Positions 33,704 through 42,741 of a DNA stretch of 64,000 nt are shown here, one piece after another; the stretch's first letter is position 1, and each line of letters opens with the position of its first letter. The position numbers were made by a program, and so were the translations under genes. The notes below the pieces were generated by a model. The model searched no databases. It saw only the letters and a program-made list of their open reading frames with translations, and was not told the DNA's origin. The DNA comes from CAYSAQ01 sp964429235 (GTDB lineage Bacteria > Margulisbacteria > Riflemargulisbacteria > GWF2-35-9 > DYQY01), in the NCBI GenBank assembly GCA_964429235.1, contig CAYSAQ010000004.1, positions 62,001 through 126,000 of the forward strand, in the 5' to 3' direction.

Positions 33704-36385
33704 ATGGCTGGACAAGCAGGAATTGATGGATCAATAAATATAGACGGTATAGCTGGCGTACAAGGCGCTGGTCAAGTTGATGGTTCATATTCACAAGTAG
33801 GTGCTGATGTAGAAAGTTCTGTTGCAGCTAGCTACCAAGGAAGCATTCCTGATATTTCAGTTACTGGTGCTGAGGTATTACCTTCATATTCAACTACTAT
33901 CGAGGAAGTAGAATCGGCAGCAGCTACCGCTCCTGCTTATGAATCTTCATCTTTAAATGTAACAGCTTCTACTGGTGAGATAAATCAATCAGTAGTAGAT
34001 TTTATAGAACCTCAAAATGCTTATATATTAGGAATAATTGCTGAGCTTGGTATTAATGACGAGATGGCAGAAGAAATGCGTATGGAACTCATAATGAACT
34101 TGCTAGCTAATAACTTTGGTTATCAATCAGATAGCGCTGGTGAAGGTTGGGGCACAGTAGAACATACTCTTACTGAACAATCAGGAGATTGTGAAGACCT
34201 ATCAAATCTTGCGGCTAGTCTGTTTATGGCTGCTGGTTTTCCAGCTGAAGATGTAAATGTATATGTTAATTTAGCTGAAACACAAGGTGAACAAGGCCAC
34301 GTAGTTCTTGGTGTCACTGTAAACGGACAAGAAGTTAAACTAGATTTTGAACAATTAATAAATGATGCTGATGGCAATTATATAGAACTAAGTGAATCAT
34401 TTATGTTTAATAATTCAATTAATAAAGCAGAATATGACTTTTCATACTCAATTAATGGAGTGCAACAATTAAGTGCGAGTATTAGTGGAGATATAAGCTT
34501 AGAGGATGCGAATAATATTAACTCTTTATATACAGCTGGAACAACGCCAGAACCAAGCATAGGTGAAATGGAAATTATTTTAAGGGAAATGAATGATGAC
34601 TTTGCTCTATCTTTAACTGACGGTGATTTTAATATAACTAGTTATCAGAGTCAGATTAATCAACTCCTTAATGGAGCAACCACTATAGCTGAATATAATC
34701 AACTAGCAAATATGGTTAGCAATGCTAATCAAAATATAGCAGAAACATATTTTGGAGAAGAAGCAAGTTTTCCAGCATTAGATGGTGAAGTAGCCGCTGA
34801 TTATATGATTTCAATTTCAGGAAATGTAGGAACATTATTCACTAATAATAGTGATTCATCTATTATGAATTACCTTGAAGATACCGTATTAAGTGAAATG
34901 GAAGACGCAATTGCTGCTTTTAACAGTTCTGATAAAAAAGAAGCAGATATTATTGCATTTACTGAAGCAATAAAGTTATGGAGTGAACAATACTCTTCTG
35001 TAGCTGGAAACATTAATAATACTTCACTTCTTGATGGTTTACATGCACAAATAGAGTCAGTAAATTCTGATATTTCTGCAATTTCCAATATATTATTAAC
35101 CAACGCAGGGTTGGGAGTAGCTGGTGATGTTCAACTTGATGGAACAATTTCTTTTGAAAATACGCTTTCTACTTTTGCAAGTTCAATAACAAGAAGAGAT
35201 CGAGATGATTTCTATGAAACGTTTGCAAATAGATATGATCCTCTTGGGGAAGATTTGACAATCGAAGCTAATGATTCTGAATCCACTGGAGCAGATGTGT
35301 ATTTAGTAACAAAAGAAATGTCAGAATATTTAGAATCGCAAGGAGTAACGGTAGCAGAAGGTTCTTTTATCATTAATAGTAGTACTAATTTTTGGAGCGT
35401 AGGGACAGAAGATGATTTAACATCTAATCCTTTCACTAATGAATTAGTAGGCAGTGATATTCAAAATAATCTTGAGGCTATAATAAATGCTGTGTCAGAA
35501 CTTAACACAGCACTAATTCCAACAAACAATGATTATTCTATTAATTTAGGAAATGCAACAGATGCACAAATTGAAACACATATTACAAATGATTTATTGA
35601 CAGGTATAGATTCATTATTAACTCAAATTGATGAATTGCTTGATGCAGAAACATTTGATTATGCAGCATTTATGGTTAAGAATAACGAATTAAATGAATT
35701 ATTAGGACAACTAGATTCTGCTGTGGATAGTTTAGATAATGGTATTAGCAGTACTCTTCAGCCAGGGTTAAGTGCATCTTTTCGTTCTTTAGCTCAGATA
35801 GTGGGAACAATAGAATCAAGTAGTAGCACTATCACAATTAATCCTAGTGATTCGCCATCAGATATAAGAGCTGAAATAACAGAGTTTATGAACAATGAAA
35901 CTTTTAGGAAAACTGAGGCTTCACTTGTTGAAGCATTAAATAATCTTGGAGTTACAATAGGTAGAATTTCTGAAGATCCAGTTGATGGGGGAACAGTTGG
36001 TAATGGGCCAATAAATCCAGAGGATCATTTTGATGAACTAAACCAAGCATATATAGACGATGGAGCTAGAGGCCTTACTCAGGCAGCTTTTGAAATTGCT
36101 GTTGATACAGTAATTGCGCACGCCCCTCCAGGGTCATCTAAGTATGAACAGATGTTGTATAAACTATCTAATACAATAGAAGTATTATTTGAGACACTTC
36201 TACTAATGTCAGATTATATGGCAAGCAATCCTGATTTTGCTGAAGACCCAGGAGCATTGTTTACTCTACAACAAGAAATTACGCAGGTTAAAGATACAAT
36301 ATCTACTCTAAATGCAGCAGGATCATTAAGCACAAACATAATTTCAGATAGCTTGTCACAATTCACTAGAGACATGAACTCTTAA
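33704..36385 (+). CDS. Large protein with transglutaminase-like Cys-His-Asp domain
   Basis: The 893-residue product starts at ATG 33704, with AGGGGG 6 nt upstream. After a Gly/Ala/Asp-rich first 90 residues, a transglutaminase/BTLCP-like domain spans about 100-235: SGDCEDLSNLAASLFMAAGF with likely Cys163, GHVVLGVTVNGQEVKLDFEQ with likely His199 and Asp214. The remaining 650 residues are acidic, Asn/Ser/Thr/Ala-rich and mostly helical, probably an elongated coil. There is no Sec signal peptide or membrane segment, although composition resembles that of exported or surface proteins. Export by a non-Sec route is a possibility. A 212-residue gene follows after 41 nt. Confidence 0.65.
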   Translation: MAGQAGIDGSINIDGIAGVQGAGQVDGSYSQVGADVESSVAASYQGSIPDISVTGAEVLPSYSTTIEEVESAAATAPAYESSSLNVTASTGEINQSVVDFIEPQNAYILGIIAELGINDEMAEEMRMELIMNLLANNFGYQSDSAGEGWGTVEHTLTEQSGDCEDLSNLAASLFMAAGFPAEDVNVYVNLAETQGEQGHVVLGVTVNGQEVKLDFEQLINDADGNYIELSESFMFNNSINKAEYDFSYSINGVQQLSASISGDISLEDANNINSLYTAGTTPEPSIGEMEIILREMNDDFALSLTDGDFNITSYQSQINQLLNGATTIAEYNQLANMVSNANQNIAETYFGEEASFPALDGEVAADYMISISGNVGTLFTNNSDSSIMNYLEDTVLSEMEDAIAAFNSSDKKEADIIAFTEAIKLWSEQYSSVAGNINNTSLLDGLHAQIESVNSDISAISNILLTNAGLGVAGDVQLDGTISFENTLSTFASSITRRDRDDFYETFANRYDPLGEDLTIEANDSESTGADVYLVTKEMSEYLESQGVTVAEGSFIINSSTNFWSVGTEDDLTSNPFTNELVGSDIQNNLEAIINAVSELNTALIPTNNDYSINLGNATDAQIETHITNDLLTGIDSLLTQIDELLDAETFDYAAFMVKNNELNELLGQLDSAVDSLDNGISSTLQPGLSASFRSLAQIVGTIESSSSTITINPSDSPSDIRAEITEFMNNETFRKTEASLVEALNNLGVTIGRISEDPVDGGTVGNGPINPEDHFDELNQAYIDDGARGLTQAAFEIAVDTVIAHAPPGSSKYEQMLYKLSNTIEVLFETLLLMSDYMASNPDFAEDPGALFTLQQEITQVKDTISTLNAAGSLSTNIISDSLSQFTRDMNS

Positions 36386-36413
36386 AAATATAGCCTACTG
36401 AATAATTTTCAGC

Positions 36414-36419
36414 TAAAAT
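36414..36419 (+). promoter_or_regulatory. Minus 10 box, predicted near-leaderless transcript
   Basis: TAAAAT is followed by 7 bases and the ATG at 36427. No Shine-Dalgarno is present. Confidence 0.4.
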
Positions 36420-36426
36420 CTTAATT

Positions 36427-37065
36427 ATGGCCGATAGCAAAACTATTGAATTCCAATTAATAAAAAAATTATATGCAAAATATAAACAAGAAATAACTCC
36501 AATTGATGGAATATATGTAACAGCTAAATTTAATGGTTTATCAGAGCTTATCAGCTTAGAATTGAAGTCTAAACCAATAAATACAAAAGTTCTTATTGCA
36601 GATATAAAGTTTATAAATAAATCATTAGAGATCAATAATAATGTCACTGAAAATAAAGTCAAAAAAATGATTTTATCCAAATTAAATAAAATACCAGGTG
36701 CAATTGATGATTTAAAACTATTTATCAATGCAAATAAAAATTTAATGCAGAGGTTAAAGACATATGGTGCTGAATTTGAGGAAACGGTTAAGAATGACAT
36801 CTCAATAAAGTCGAATAGGGGATTTAGAAAGATTAATCTTACATGTGAGGAGTCTATTGAAGATTCAAAAGTATTAGAGGAATATCAATTGGCGCAAGCT
36901 GAACTTCTTAAGAAAATTGCCTCTTCCAATAAAGGATTACTTATAAAAATGGCCAAAGACGTTGAGAACATGGGCACTAAAGAAGTTGTTCTAAAAGTAA
37001 TTCTTGCAAAAATATGCACAGATCCTTTTGGTAGTTTAATTCTATTAAAAGTATTTAGCGACTAA
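36427..37065 (+). CDS. Hypothetical protein
   Basis: A 212-residue basic, mostly helical protein without signal or membrane segment. Residues 25-45 (GIYVTAKFNGLSELISLEL) resemble the strand pair of YbaB-type nucleoid proteins, but length and the rest do not fit, so I leave it unassigned. It follows the transglutaminase-like gene. Its TAA stop shares bases with the TAG stop of the convergent glycosidase (CTAA at 37062-37065), so the two genes overlap tail to tail. Confidence 0.5.
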   Translation: MADSKTIEFQLIKKLYAKYKQEITPIDGIYVTAKFNGLSELISLELKSKPINTKVLIADIKFINKSLEINNNVTENKVKKMILSKLNKIPGAIDDLKLFINANKNLMQRLKTYGAEFEETVKNDISIKSNRGFRKINLTCEESIEDSKVLEEYQLAQAELLKKIASSNKGLLIKMAKDVENMGTKEVVLKVILAKICTDPFGSLILLKVFSD

Positions 37066-39407
37066 TAGTGAGCATATATTCTTTTAGTATCAGGTGATAC
37101 CAAAAAGCTTTTACCATTAACATCTTGAGAGCAATCAGCAATAGCAAATCTCTTGATATTCATTGGAAAATTTATTTCAATAGTCTTAGGCACTACTTTA
37201 AATGAGCAATCTAGCGATATTTCAATAGTACCTTCTTCAATCACTTCATACTTAAAACTAACTTCACCAAAGTGAGTTGGAGCATTTTTAACCTTTACTA
37301 TCTCAAATAATGATATCCATTCTTTAGGAATTACAGGAGTAAGAACTAGTTTTTCAGGCTCCTCTAAAATTAGCATATTTCTTACAACCATAAGGAAATC
37401 AGCAGCAGCCCAACCATGGTGACCATCACCAACTACACCGCCAAAAGTAAATGGGTGAATAGATTCAGGCCAAGTAAAAGTGTCAGTAGCTTTATCAAGT
37501 AACCAATAGATCAAGTCTAGCGCTTTATAATCCCTCTGTGACAGGTATACTTGCGAAATATGAGCATTTAGATATGTTCCATGGCCAGAATGATTGATGT
37601 CATGGAAAAACGCACCATTCGTGAAACAACGTTCTCTAAGCATTTCTATTGTATTTACCAATCTTTCATCAAATGGATCAAATAGATACAATGGATAAAG
37701 AACAGCAAGACTACCAATAGAACCACTGTCTATGTATCTTTCAGGACCAATTGGTAAACAAGGTTTTCCTTCTTTTTGGTAAGCAGATTCAATAGAAGTG
37801 TTTAAATCAGCTTCAAGTTTAGTAATAGCTCTTTCAATAAACTGAGTATCAAGCTTCTCTTCAGGAACTTGGTCAATCAAAAATTTTGCATCAAGTAATC
37901 CTTTTAATGACCAATAATCATCCCAGTAATATACGCCATTTGCCCCAAAGTGCTCAGCACTTAGGCCCTTAGGCATTAATCCTGTATACGGTGCTTTTGC
38001 ATTATATTCAGCTTTCAGTTTTTTCACTATCCATTTTGCGCCATTATATACAGAAGGAATAAGTCGTCTTAGCGATTCGATATCACGTGTAACTCTAAAA
38101 TATTCAGCAATTACCCAAATAGCTTCGCCATTACTATCCCATTCTGTAAGCTGTGAAAAGAAGAACCCATTTAGCTTTTGTCTAGAAGGATATGTCATTA
38201 ACACTTCTTGCGCTTCTTTTGCATAACCACATTTAAACAATGATTGTAGTAAGTAGGCAGCATCTCTAAACCAAAAATTATGATAATTAAATGGTCCAGG
38301 CGTGATGCTCTTGCCATCATGTAATAGTAATAGGTAACTTATGTTTGTTTTAAATGCTTTTTCTAGTCGTTTATCAGGAATGTTTATATCTATTCCCTCT
38401 GCAACTTTTGTTCCCCATTCAACTAATGTTTGTTGCAAGAAGCTATCGTAAGTTCCTGTAAGATAAGATTCTTTAGGGATAACACTTGTTTTATCCATAG
38501 GGATTCTGGCTTCAATTACTTTCTCTTCACTCGGATTTAAGAATAGTTTGTATTCTGCGCAAGCTGTTGCGAGTCCTGCACTACATTTGATATCATTTGT
38601 AGTAGTAATAGATTGATCTTTTAATAATTCGTTTACATCCCCACGGTCAAAATTAGAAAGTAGAACTCTTGATGGAGATTCTAATAAAACTAAACCAAGA
38701 TGCCCATTAACAAAAAACATATTATTTTTATATTGACATTTAGTAATTAAGCTAACACCTTCAGGATTATATGGTCGGGTTGATACAACTAAAGATATTT
38801 CATCGCCATCATCACCATAATTAACCACTTTAGAAGAGTGAAAGATAACATCTCGACCTTCAATAGATTGAACAAAAGAGGTGACGGTAATAAAAAAATC
38901 ACCGGCCTCAAATCTTGTTTCTATAACAGGCACACTACTTAGTACTCTTTGTTTTACTCTTTTCATTTGTGAAGGTGCAAATAGCTTTCCTTTATAAAAT
39001 GCCCAAACATCAACAGACCAACTGTTTATTCTTGGTGTCACTAATCCTCTAACATCTATTATTGCTTCTTTGGTATGCCCTAGCTTTCCAATACCAGTCC
39101 AGTTTCTGTTAGCCACATTCATAGCAGGGAGCTGAAAGCCCCTTGGAATAAAGCCTGCTTCTCTGCTGTTATATTGTTGTACTACCCAAAATGGCCAAAC
39201 CCAAAGAGAGTGTGATGCAAATACTATTCTGTTAAACATACCTCTAATCATGTTTAATACATTCATAGAGATTAAATCTTTTGGTAGTCCGCCTCTGCCT
39301 TGTTGACCAACAATAGACATGGGTTTAACAAAATCAATTGCCAATTCTGGTATGCCAAACTTGTCAGCTATAAAATTCAACACTAGTTTCTTTATATACT
39401 TAAACAT
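37062..39407 (-). CDS. Six-hairpin glycosidase-like protein (amylo-1,6-glucosidase type)
   Basis: The 781-residue protein has an (alpha/alpha)6-type catalytic half at about residues 340-690. Recognisable stretches are GPFNYHNFWFRDAAYLLQSLFKCGY with the substrate Asp, QLTEWDSNGEAIWVIAEYFRVT, GLMPKGLSAEHFG, and ESIHPFTFGGVVGDGHHGWAAADFLM. This pattern recalls glycogen-debranching or trehalase-like enzymes acting on alpha-glucans. The first 340 residues are beta-rich. No clear signal peptide. Its start overlaps the FliG-like gene by 8 nt, an odd partnership. A possible link to the interrupted glgA is stored glucan turnover, an inference. Confidence 0.7.
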   Translation of the reverse strand: MFKYIKKLVLNFIADKFGIPELAIDFVKPMSIVGQQGRGGLPKDLISMNVLNMIRGMFNRIVFASHSLWVWPFWVVQQYNSREAGFIPRGFQLPAMNVANRNWTGIGKLGHTKEAIIDVRGLVTPRINSWSVDVWAFYKGKLFAPSQMKRVKQRVLSSVPVIETRFEAGDFFITVTSFVQSIEGRDVIFHSSKVVNYGDDGDEISLVVSTRPYNPEGVSLITKCQYKNNMFFVNGHLGLVLLESPSRVLLSNFDRGDVNELLKDQSITTTNDIKCSAGLATACAEYKLFLNPSEEKVIEARIPMDKTSVIPKESYLTGTYDSFLQQTLVEWGTKVAEGIDINIPDKRLEKAFKTNISYLLLLHDGKSITPGPFNYHNFWFRDAAYLLQSLFKCGYAKEAQEVLMTYPSRQKLNGFFFSQLTEWDSNGEAIWVIAEYFRVTRDIESLRRLIPSVYNGAKWIVKKLKAEYNAKAPYTGLMPKGLSAEHFGANGVYYWDDYWSLKGLLDAKFLIDQVPEEKLDTQFIERAITKLEADLNTSIESAYQKEGKPCLPIGPERYIDSGSIGSLAVLYPLYLFDPFDERLVNTIEMLRERCFTNGAFFHDINHSGHGTYLNAHISQVYLSQRDYKALDLIYWLLDKATDTFTWPESIHPFTFGGVVGDGHHGWAAADFLMVVRNMLILEEPEKLVLTPVIPKEWISLFEIVKVKNAPTHFGEVSFKYEVIEEGTIEISLDCSFKVVPKTIEINFPMNIKRFAIADCSQDVNGKSFLVSPDTKRIYAHY

Positions 39408-40404
39408 TATAATTAAAGTGCTTTACTATGAATTCTTTGGACTTATCAATATTTTCTTGGCAAATTCTTTGATTCTCTAATAATTTCAAATGTGCTTTTA
39501 GTTCAATGCCTTTTTTGCTTGATATTGCAGAGAATATTGTTTTGATTTGTGCTTTGCTAATAGTTTGCATTGCTAAGCCAAGCACTGAAATAGGCACTTC
39601 GGTTAATCTTTGTTTTAGTGAAGCTTTTGGTTGTTTGAGAATATCATTAAATCTCAGAACAAACCCTTTTGGTAATACATTTTGTTCATTCATTGTTTTT
39701 ATTAGCTTTGTTCTGTGATATTCAGGCAATTTGTCAAAAACCGTGCCAAGTGCATCACTTTTATCAACAAAGTTTGAAAGGTTACCTTTAATGTTTTCTG
39801 CTAATTCAGCGACATAATTCTGGTCAACACCATCAAGTTTTAATAATGTATTAATTAATTCATTCTTTTGATCTATATTTTCCCATATTATTTGAGCTAT
39901 TTTGTCAGGCAAGAAGTACATCAATACAGAAACACGCTTCAAATAATCATCTTCATCTAGCCAGGAATCCATAAGGCCAATGAGTTTAAAAGCATCACCA
40001 TCAGTTATAAAATAAAAAGGATTTTGCCTTGTTACTGTATAATTAGGTTTATATATTTGCGGAGTTTGATAGAGTTTTTGTGTTTTTCTGGCTAAAGAAT
40101 AAGTGTTTATTATAAGCATAAATATTATAAGCAATATAGCTAAAACAATACTATATATAATAATTGATATTAGCTTGTAGTCATTTAGGATGCTTTCTTG
40201 TTTTGCAAAAACATTTTTCTCTAAAGCAGCGATGCGTGTATTGATTGCTTCGTTGATTCTTATCTCATTATTCGCTACTTGATTATCTACATACTTTATT
40301 AAGTTCTCCTGTTGAATAGCTGCTTTGTTAATTGCTGTTGCAGAAAAAGAGAACTGCGAAATTGCTAAAAGAATTACAAGAATAGCGATTTTTCTTATTT
40401 TCAT
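39400..40404 (-). CDS. Membrane-anchored FliG-like protein, paralog of the FliF/FliG-like chain
   Basis: The 334-residue protein has a signal peptide (IAILVILLAISQFSFSATA), a short periplasmic coiled coil (25-75), a membrane helix (79-102) and a cytoplasmic FliG-like helical domain (135-330): KRVSVLMYFLPDKIAQIIW, SDALGTVFDKLPEYHRTKLIK, and RFNDILKQPKASLKQRL. It can be aligned by eye with residues 300-535 of the protein at 29442 (matching FLPxxxxxII, xxLDKx-like and LxEVxxxxL patterns). It is coupled by a 4-nt overlap to an upstream CheY-like receiver and by 8 nt to the glycosidase, so a switch-like signalling output is conceivable. Confidence 0.6.
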   Translation of the reverse strand: MKIRKIAILVILLAISQFSFSATAINKAAIQQENLIKYVDNQVANNEIRINEAINTRIAALEKNVFAKQESILNDYKLISIIIYSIVLAILLIIFMLIINTYSLARKTQKLYQTPQIYKPNYTVTRQNPFYFITDGDAFKLIGLMDSWLDEDDYLKRVSVLMYFLPDKIAQIIWENIDQKNELINTLLKLDGVDQNYVAELAENIKGNLSNFVDKSDALGTVFDKLPEYHRTKLIKTMNEQNVLPKGFVLRFNDILKQPKASLKQRLTEVPISVLGLAMQTISKAQIKTIFSAISSKKGIELKAHLKLLENQRICQENIDKSKEFIVKHFNYNV

Positions 40405-40754
40405 AAACCTAACCTTTCTATTATGTTATTTATATTTACAGGCTTTAAGAGTATAGAATTAAGCCCTATGTTCCTGATTTTTTTTATATGCTCAATATCT
40501 AAATTTTGCACTACAATTATTATATTAGCATGATTATTTTTTTTTCTAATATCTCGAAGTAAATCAATTTCAGATTCATTATTATCATTCACACCAAAAA
40601 CCAAATATTCAAAAAAAGTTTTATTTGTTTCTTTTGCTATCTTAGTAATAGGAATAGCTGAAATACTGTATTCATCGCTTAATCTCTCTTGTAGTATATC
40701 TCTTAATGTTAATGAAAAAAAATCATTACTATCAGATATAAGAATCTTTTTCAT
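40401..40754 (-). CDS. CheY-like receiver domain protein, degenerate
   Basis: A single-domain receiver of 117 residues: KKILISDSNDFFSLTLRDIL gives the acidic pocket, ANIIIVVQNLD the fourth strand and SILLKPVN the conserved Lys-Pro. The phospho-acceptor Asp is missing; strand three reads YLVFGVND. It is likely a pseudo-receiver. I chose ATG at 40754; the frame could begin at TTG 40763. A run of eight G on the coding strand (40764-40771) supplies the ribosome site. It overlaps the FliG-like gene by 4 nt (ATGA), so the two proteins are probably made together and may interact, as CheY does with the flagellar switch. Confidence 0.65.
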   Translation of the reverse strand: MKKILISDSNDFFSLTLRDILQERLSDEYSISAIPITKIAKETNKTFFEYLVFGVNDNNESEIDLLRDIRKKNNHANIIIVVQNLDIEHIKKIRNIGLNSILLKPVNINNIIERLGL

Positions 40755-40763
40755 TTTAATCAA

Positions 40764-40771
40764 CCCCCCCC
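40764..40771 (-). promoter_or_regulatory. G8 homopolymer acting as ribosome site
   Basis: Eight consecutive C on the plus strand give AGGGGGGGG upstream of the receiver start on the minus strand, 9 bases from the ATG. Slippage in this run would alter ribosome-site strength or spacing. Confidence 0.5.
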
Positions 40772-40844
40772 TTAAAAGCTACATCTATAGTATAAAATAA
40801 TAGAGTTCTATACAACAATATAAGTTTAATATTTACTTATCACA

Positions 40845-40853
40845 TGGTATATT
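40845..40853 (+). promoter_or_regulatory. Extended minus 10 promoter of metF, predicted leaderless
   Basis: TGG followed by TATATT (40848-40853) is an extended minus 10 element. Six bases separate it from the ATG at 40860, placing the start of transcription on the start codon. No Shine-Dalgarno is present. Confidence 0.6.
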
Positions 40854-40859
40854 ATCTTC

Positions 40860-41795
40860 ATGAAAAACTTAATAAATAAAGACAAATCTGTCAGAGATAT
40901 CCTGTCAACAAAGGGTTACACTTTTTCAGCCGAATTCATACCACCAAGAAATGGTGAGCCAATAGATCCTGTTCTTAATAAAGTTAAAATAGTAGCAAAT
41001 GCGGGAATTGATTTTGTATCAATCACAAAAGGCGCGGGTGGTTCATTAAGAGGTGGGACAGTTCCTATATCTTATATAATCAAAGAAAAACTAGGTGTGC
41101 CTGTAATATCTCACATAACTTGTATGGAAATGAATAGTAAAGATATAGAAAATTATCTTATAGACCACTCTTACTTAGGCATTACAAACTTGCTAGCACT
41201 AAGAGGTGATCCGCCTACAGGAGTCCTAAGTGAATATAAAGCAGGGGATGATCAATATCAATATGCCCATCAGCTAATAACAAAAATTAGCGAATTAAAT
41301 AGAGGCGAGTACCTATTAAGAAAAGGATATGACAAAGATAGTACAACATATCATAAAGGTGTAGAGATGGATTTTATTATTGGAGCTGCAGCTTACCCTC
41401 AGCCTAATGATGGAAACATCGATAGAGAAGTTGATTACTTTATACAAAAAATTAAAGAAGGCGCTGAGTTTGGTATAACTCAAATGATATATTCGCCTTC
41501 AGATTTTAAAATATTTATTGATAAACTAAAGGCAAAAGGATGCGAAATACCGATCCTTCCTGGAGTAAGGGTGATCGTAAAAACGAGCCAAGCAGAATTT
41601 CTAATAAAAAACTTTAACATTAATATCCCCGAAGAATATCTGGAAATCTTAAAAAAAGACGACAACGAACAGGATATTAAGGATTACATAATAAAGCTCA
41701 GCAAAGAATTCAAGGCAGCTGGAGCAAAAGGTGCTCATTTTTTCATAATGAATGAACAAGAAATAGTCGCCGATATTATCAAAAAACTTAAATAG
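40860..41795 (+). CDS. metF: Methylenetetrahydrofolate reductase
   Basis: A 311-residue flavoprotein TIM barrel making 5-methyltetrahydrofolate for methionine synthesis. YTFSAEFIPPRNGEPIDPVL includes the catalytic Glu of the FEFFPP-type motif (here AEFIPP). GITNLLALRGDPPTG is the signature LRGDPP, and FIIGAAAYPQPN and GAEFGITQMIYSPSDF follow as in the family. Length is usual. purC follows after 12 nt with AGGAG, so the two are likely co-transcribed. Confidence 0.93.
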   Translation: MKNLINKDKSVRDILSTKGYTFSAEFIPPRNGEPIDPVLNKVKIVANAGIDFVSITKGAGGSLRGGTVPISYIIKEKLGVPVISHITCMEMNSKDIENYLIDHSYLGITNLLALRGDPPTGVLSEYKAGDDQYQYAHQLITKISELNRGEYLLRKGYDKDSTTYHKGVEMDFIIGAAAYPQPNDGNIDREVDYFIQKIKEGAEFGITQMIYSPSDFKIFIDKLKAKGCEIPILPGVRVIVKTSQAEFLIKNFNINIPEEYLEILKKDDNEQDIKDYIIKLSKEFKAAGAKGAHFFIMNEQEIVADIIKKLK

Positions 41796-41807
41796 CAGGA
41801 GTGGCTT

Positions 41808-42692
41808 ATGAAAGAACTTAATTTAAAAGGAATTGAAAAATATAGGTCAGGTAAAGTAAGAGAAGTTTTTGACCTAGGAGATAAGCTTCTACTTGTCGCA
41901 ACAGATAGAATATCTGCTTTTGATTTTATTTTAGCCGAGATAATTCCTGATAAGGGGAAGGTTTTAAATACTATTTCTTCTTTTTGGTTTGATAAATTAA
42001 CAGATATTATTGCTAATCATAAGATTACTGATAATGTTGATGAATATCCAGAAGAGCTTCAAGAGTATAAAGATTTATTAAGAGGCAGATCTACACTGGT
42101 AAAAAAAACAAAGGTTGTGAAGCTTGAATGTATTGTTCGAGGTTATATTACTGGGTCTGGATGGAAAGATTATCAGAAGACAGGAACTATTTGTGGCCTT
42201 CAAATGCCAGCTGGATTACAGCATTCAGAAAAACTAGAGGAACCAATATTTACGCCATCAACAAAAGCTGATGAAGGGGAACATGACATGAATGTTTCAG
42301 AAAAAGAGGCAATTGAGATTGTAGGAGAAGCTGTTTACAACACAGTAAAAGAAAAAAGTTTAGCTTTGTACTGTGCTGCTAGAGATTTTGCAGCTACAAA
42401 GGGCATTATTATTGCTGATACAAAATTTGAATTTGGTGTTTTAGATGGAGAAATTATTCTTATTGATGAAGCATTAACTCCAGATTCTTCTAGATTCTGG
42501 CCAATGGATCAATACAAAATAGGTAAAGATCAGCCAAGTTTCGATAAGCAATATGTTAGAGACTACCTTCTTAGTTTAGACTGGGACAAGAACCCGCCAG
42601 TACCAAGTCTTACATCAGAAGTTGTTTCTGAAACCAAAGAAAAATACGTAGAAGCATATGAGAAACTAACAGATAAAAAGTTTACAGCTTAG
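41808..42692 (+). CDS. purC: Phosphoribosylaminoimidazole-succinocarboxamide synthase
   Basis: A 294-residue SAICAR synthase of purine synthesis. GKVREVFDLGDKLLLVATDRISAFDFIL is the ATP-binding loop region, VVKLECIVRGYITGSGWKDY the first signature, and IIIADTKFEFGVLDGEIILIDEALTPDSSRFWP the second. It is of the longer type (about 290-300 residues). It is preceded by metF at 12 nt; both pathways use folate-derived carbon units or their products. Confidence 0.97.
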   Translation: MKELNLKGIEKYRSGKVREVFDLGDKLLLVATDRISAFDFILAEIIPDKGKVLNTISSFWFDKLTDIIANHKITDNVDEYPEELQEYKDLLRGRSTLVKKTKVVKLECIVRGYITGSGWKDYQKTGTICGLQMPAGLQHSEKLEEPIFTPSTKADEGEHDMNVSEKEAIEIVGEAVYNTVKEKSLALYCAARDFAATKGIIIADTKFEFGVLDGEIILIDEALTPDSSRFWPMDQYKIGKDQPSFDKQYVRDYLLSLDWDKNPPVPSLTSEVVSETKEKYVEAYEKLTDKKFTA

Positions 42693-42741
42693 TATTAAAA
42701 ATCCGTTGTTTTCTATTCGCCAATAAGCTAACATATTTTCT

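Noticed and set aside
36427..37065. YbaB-family assignment
   Set aside because: Only one short strand motif agrees; length and helical content do not.
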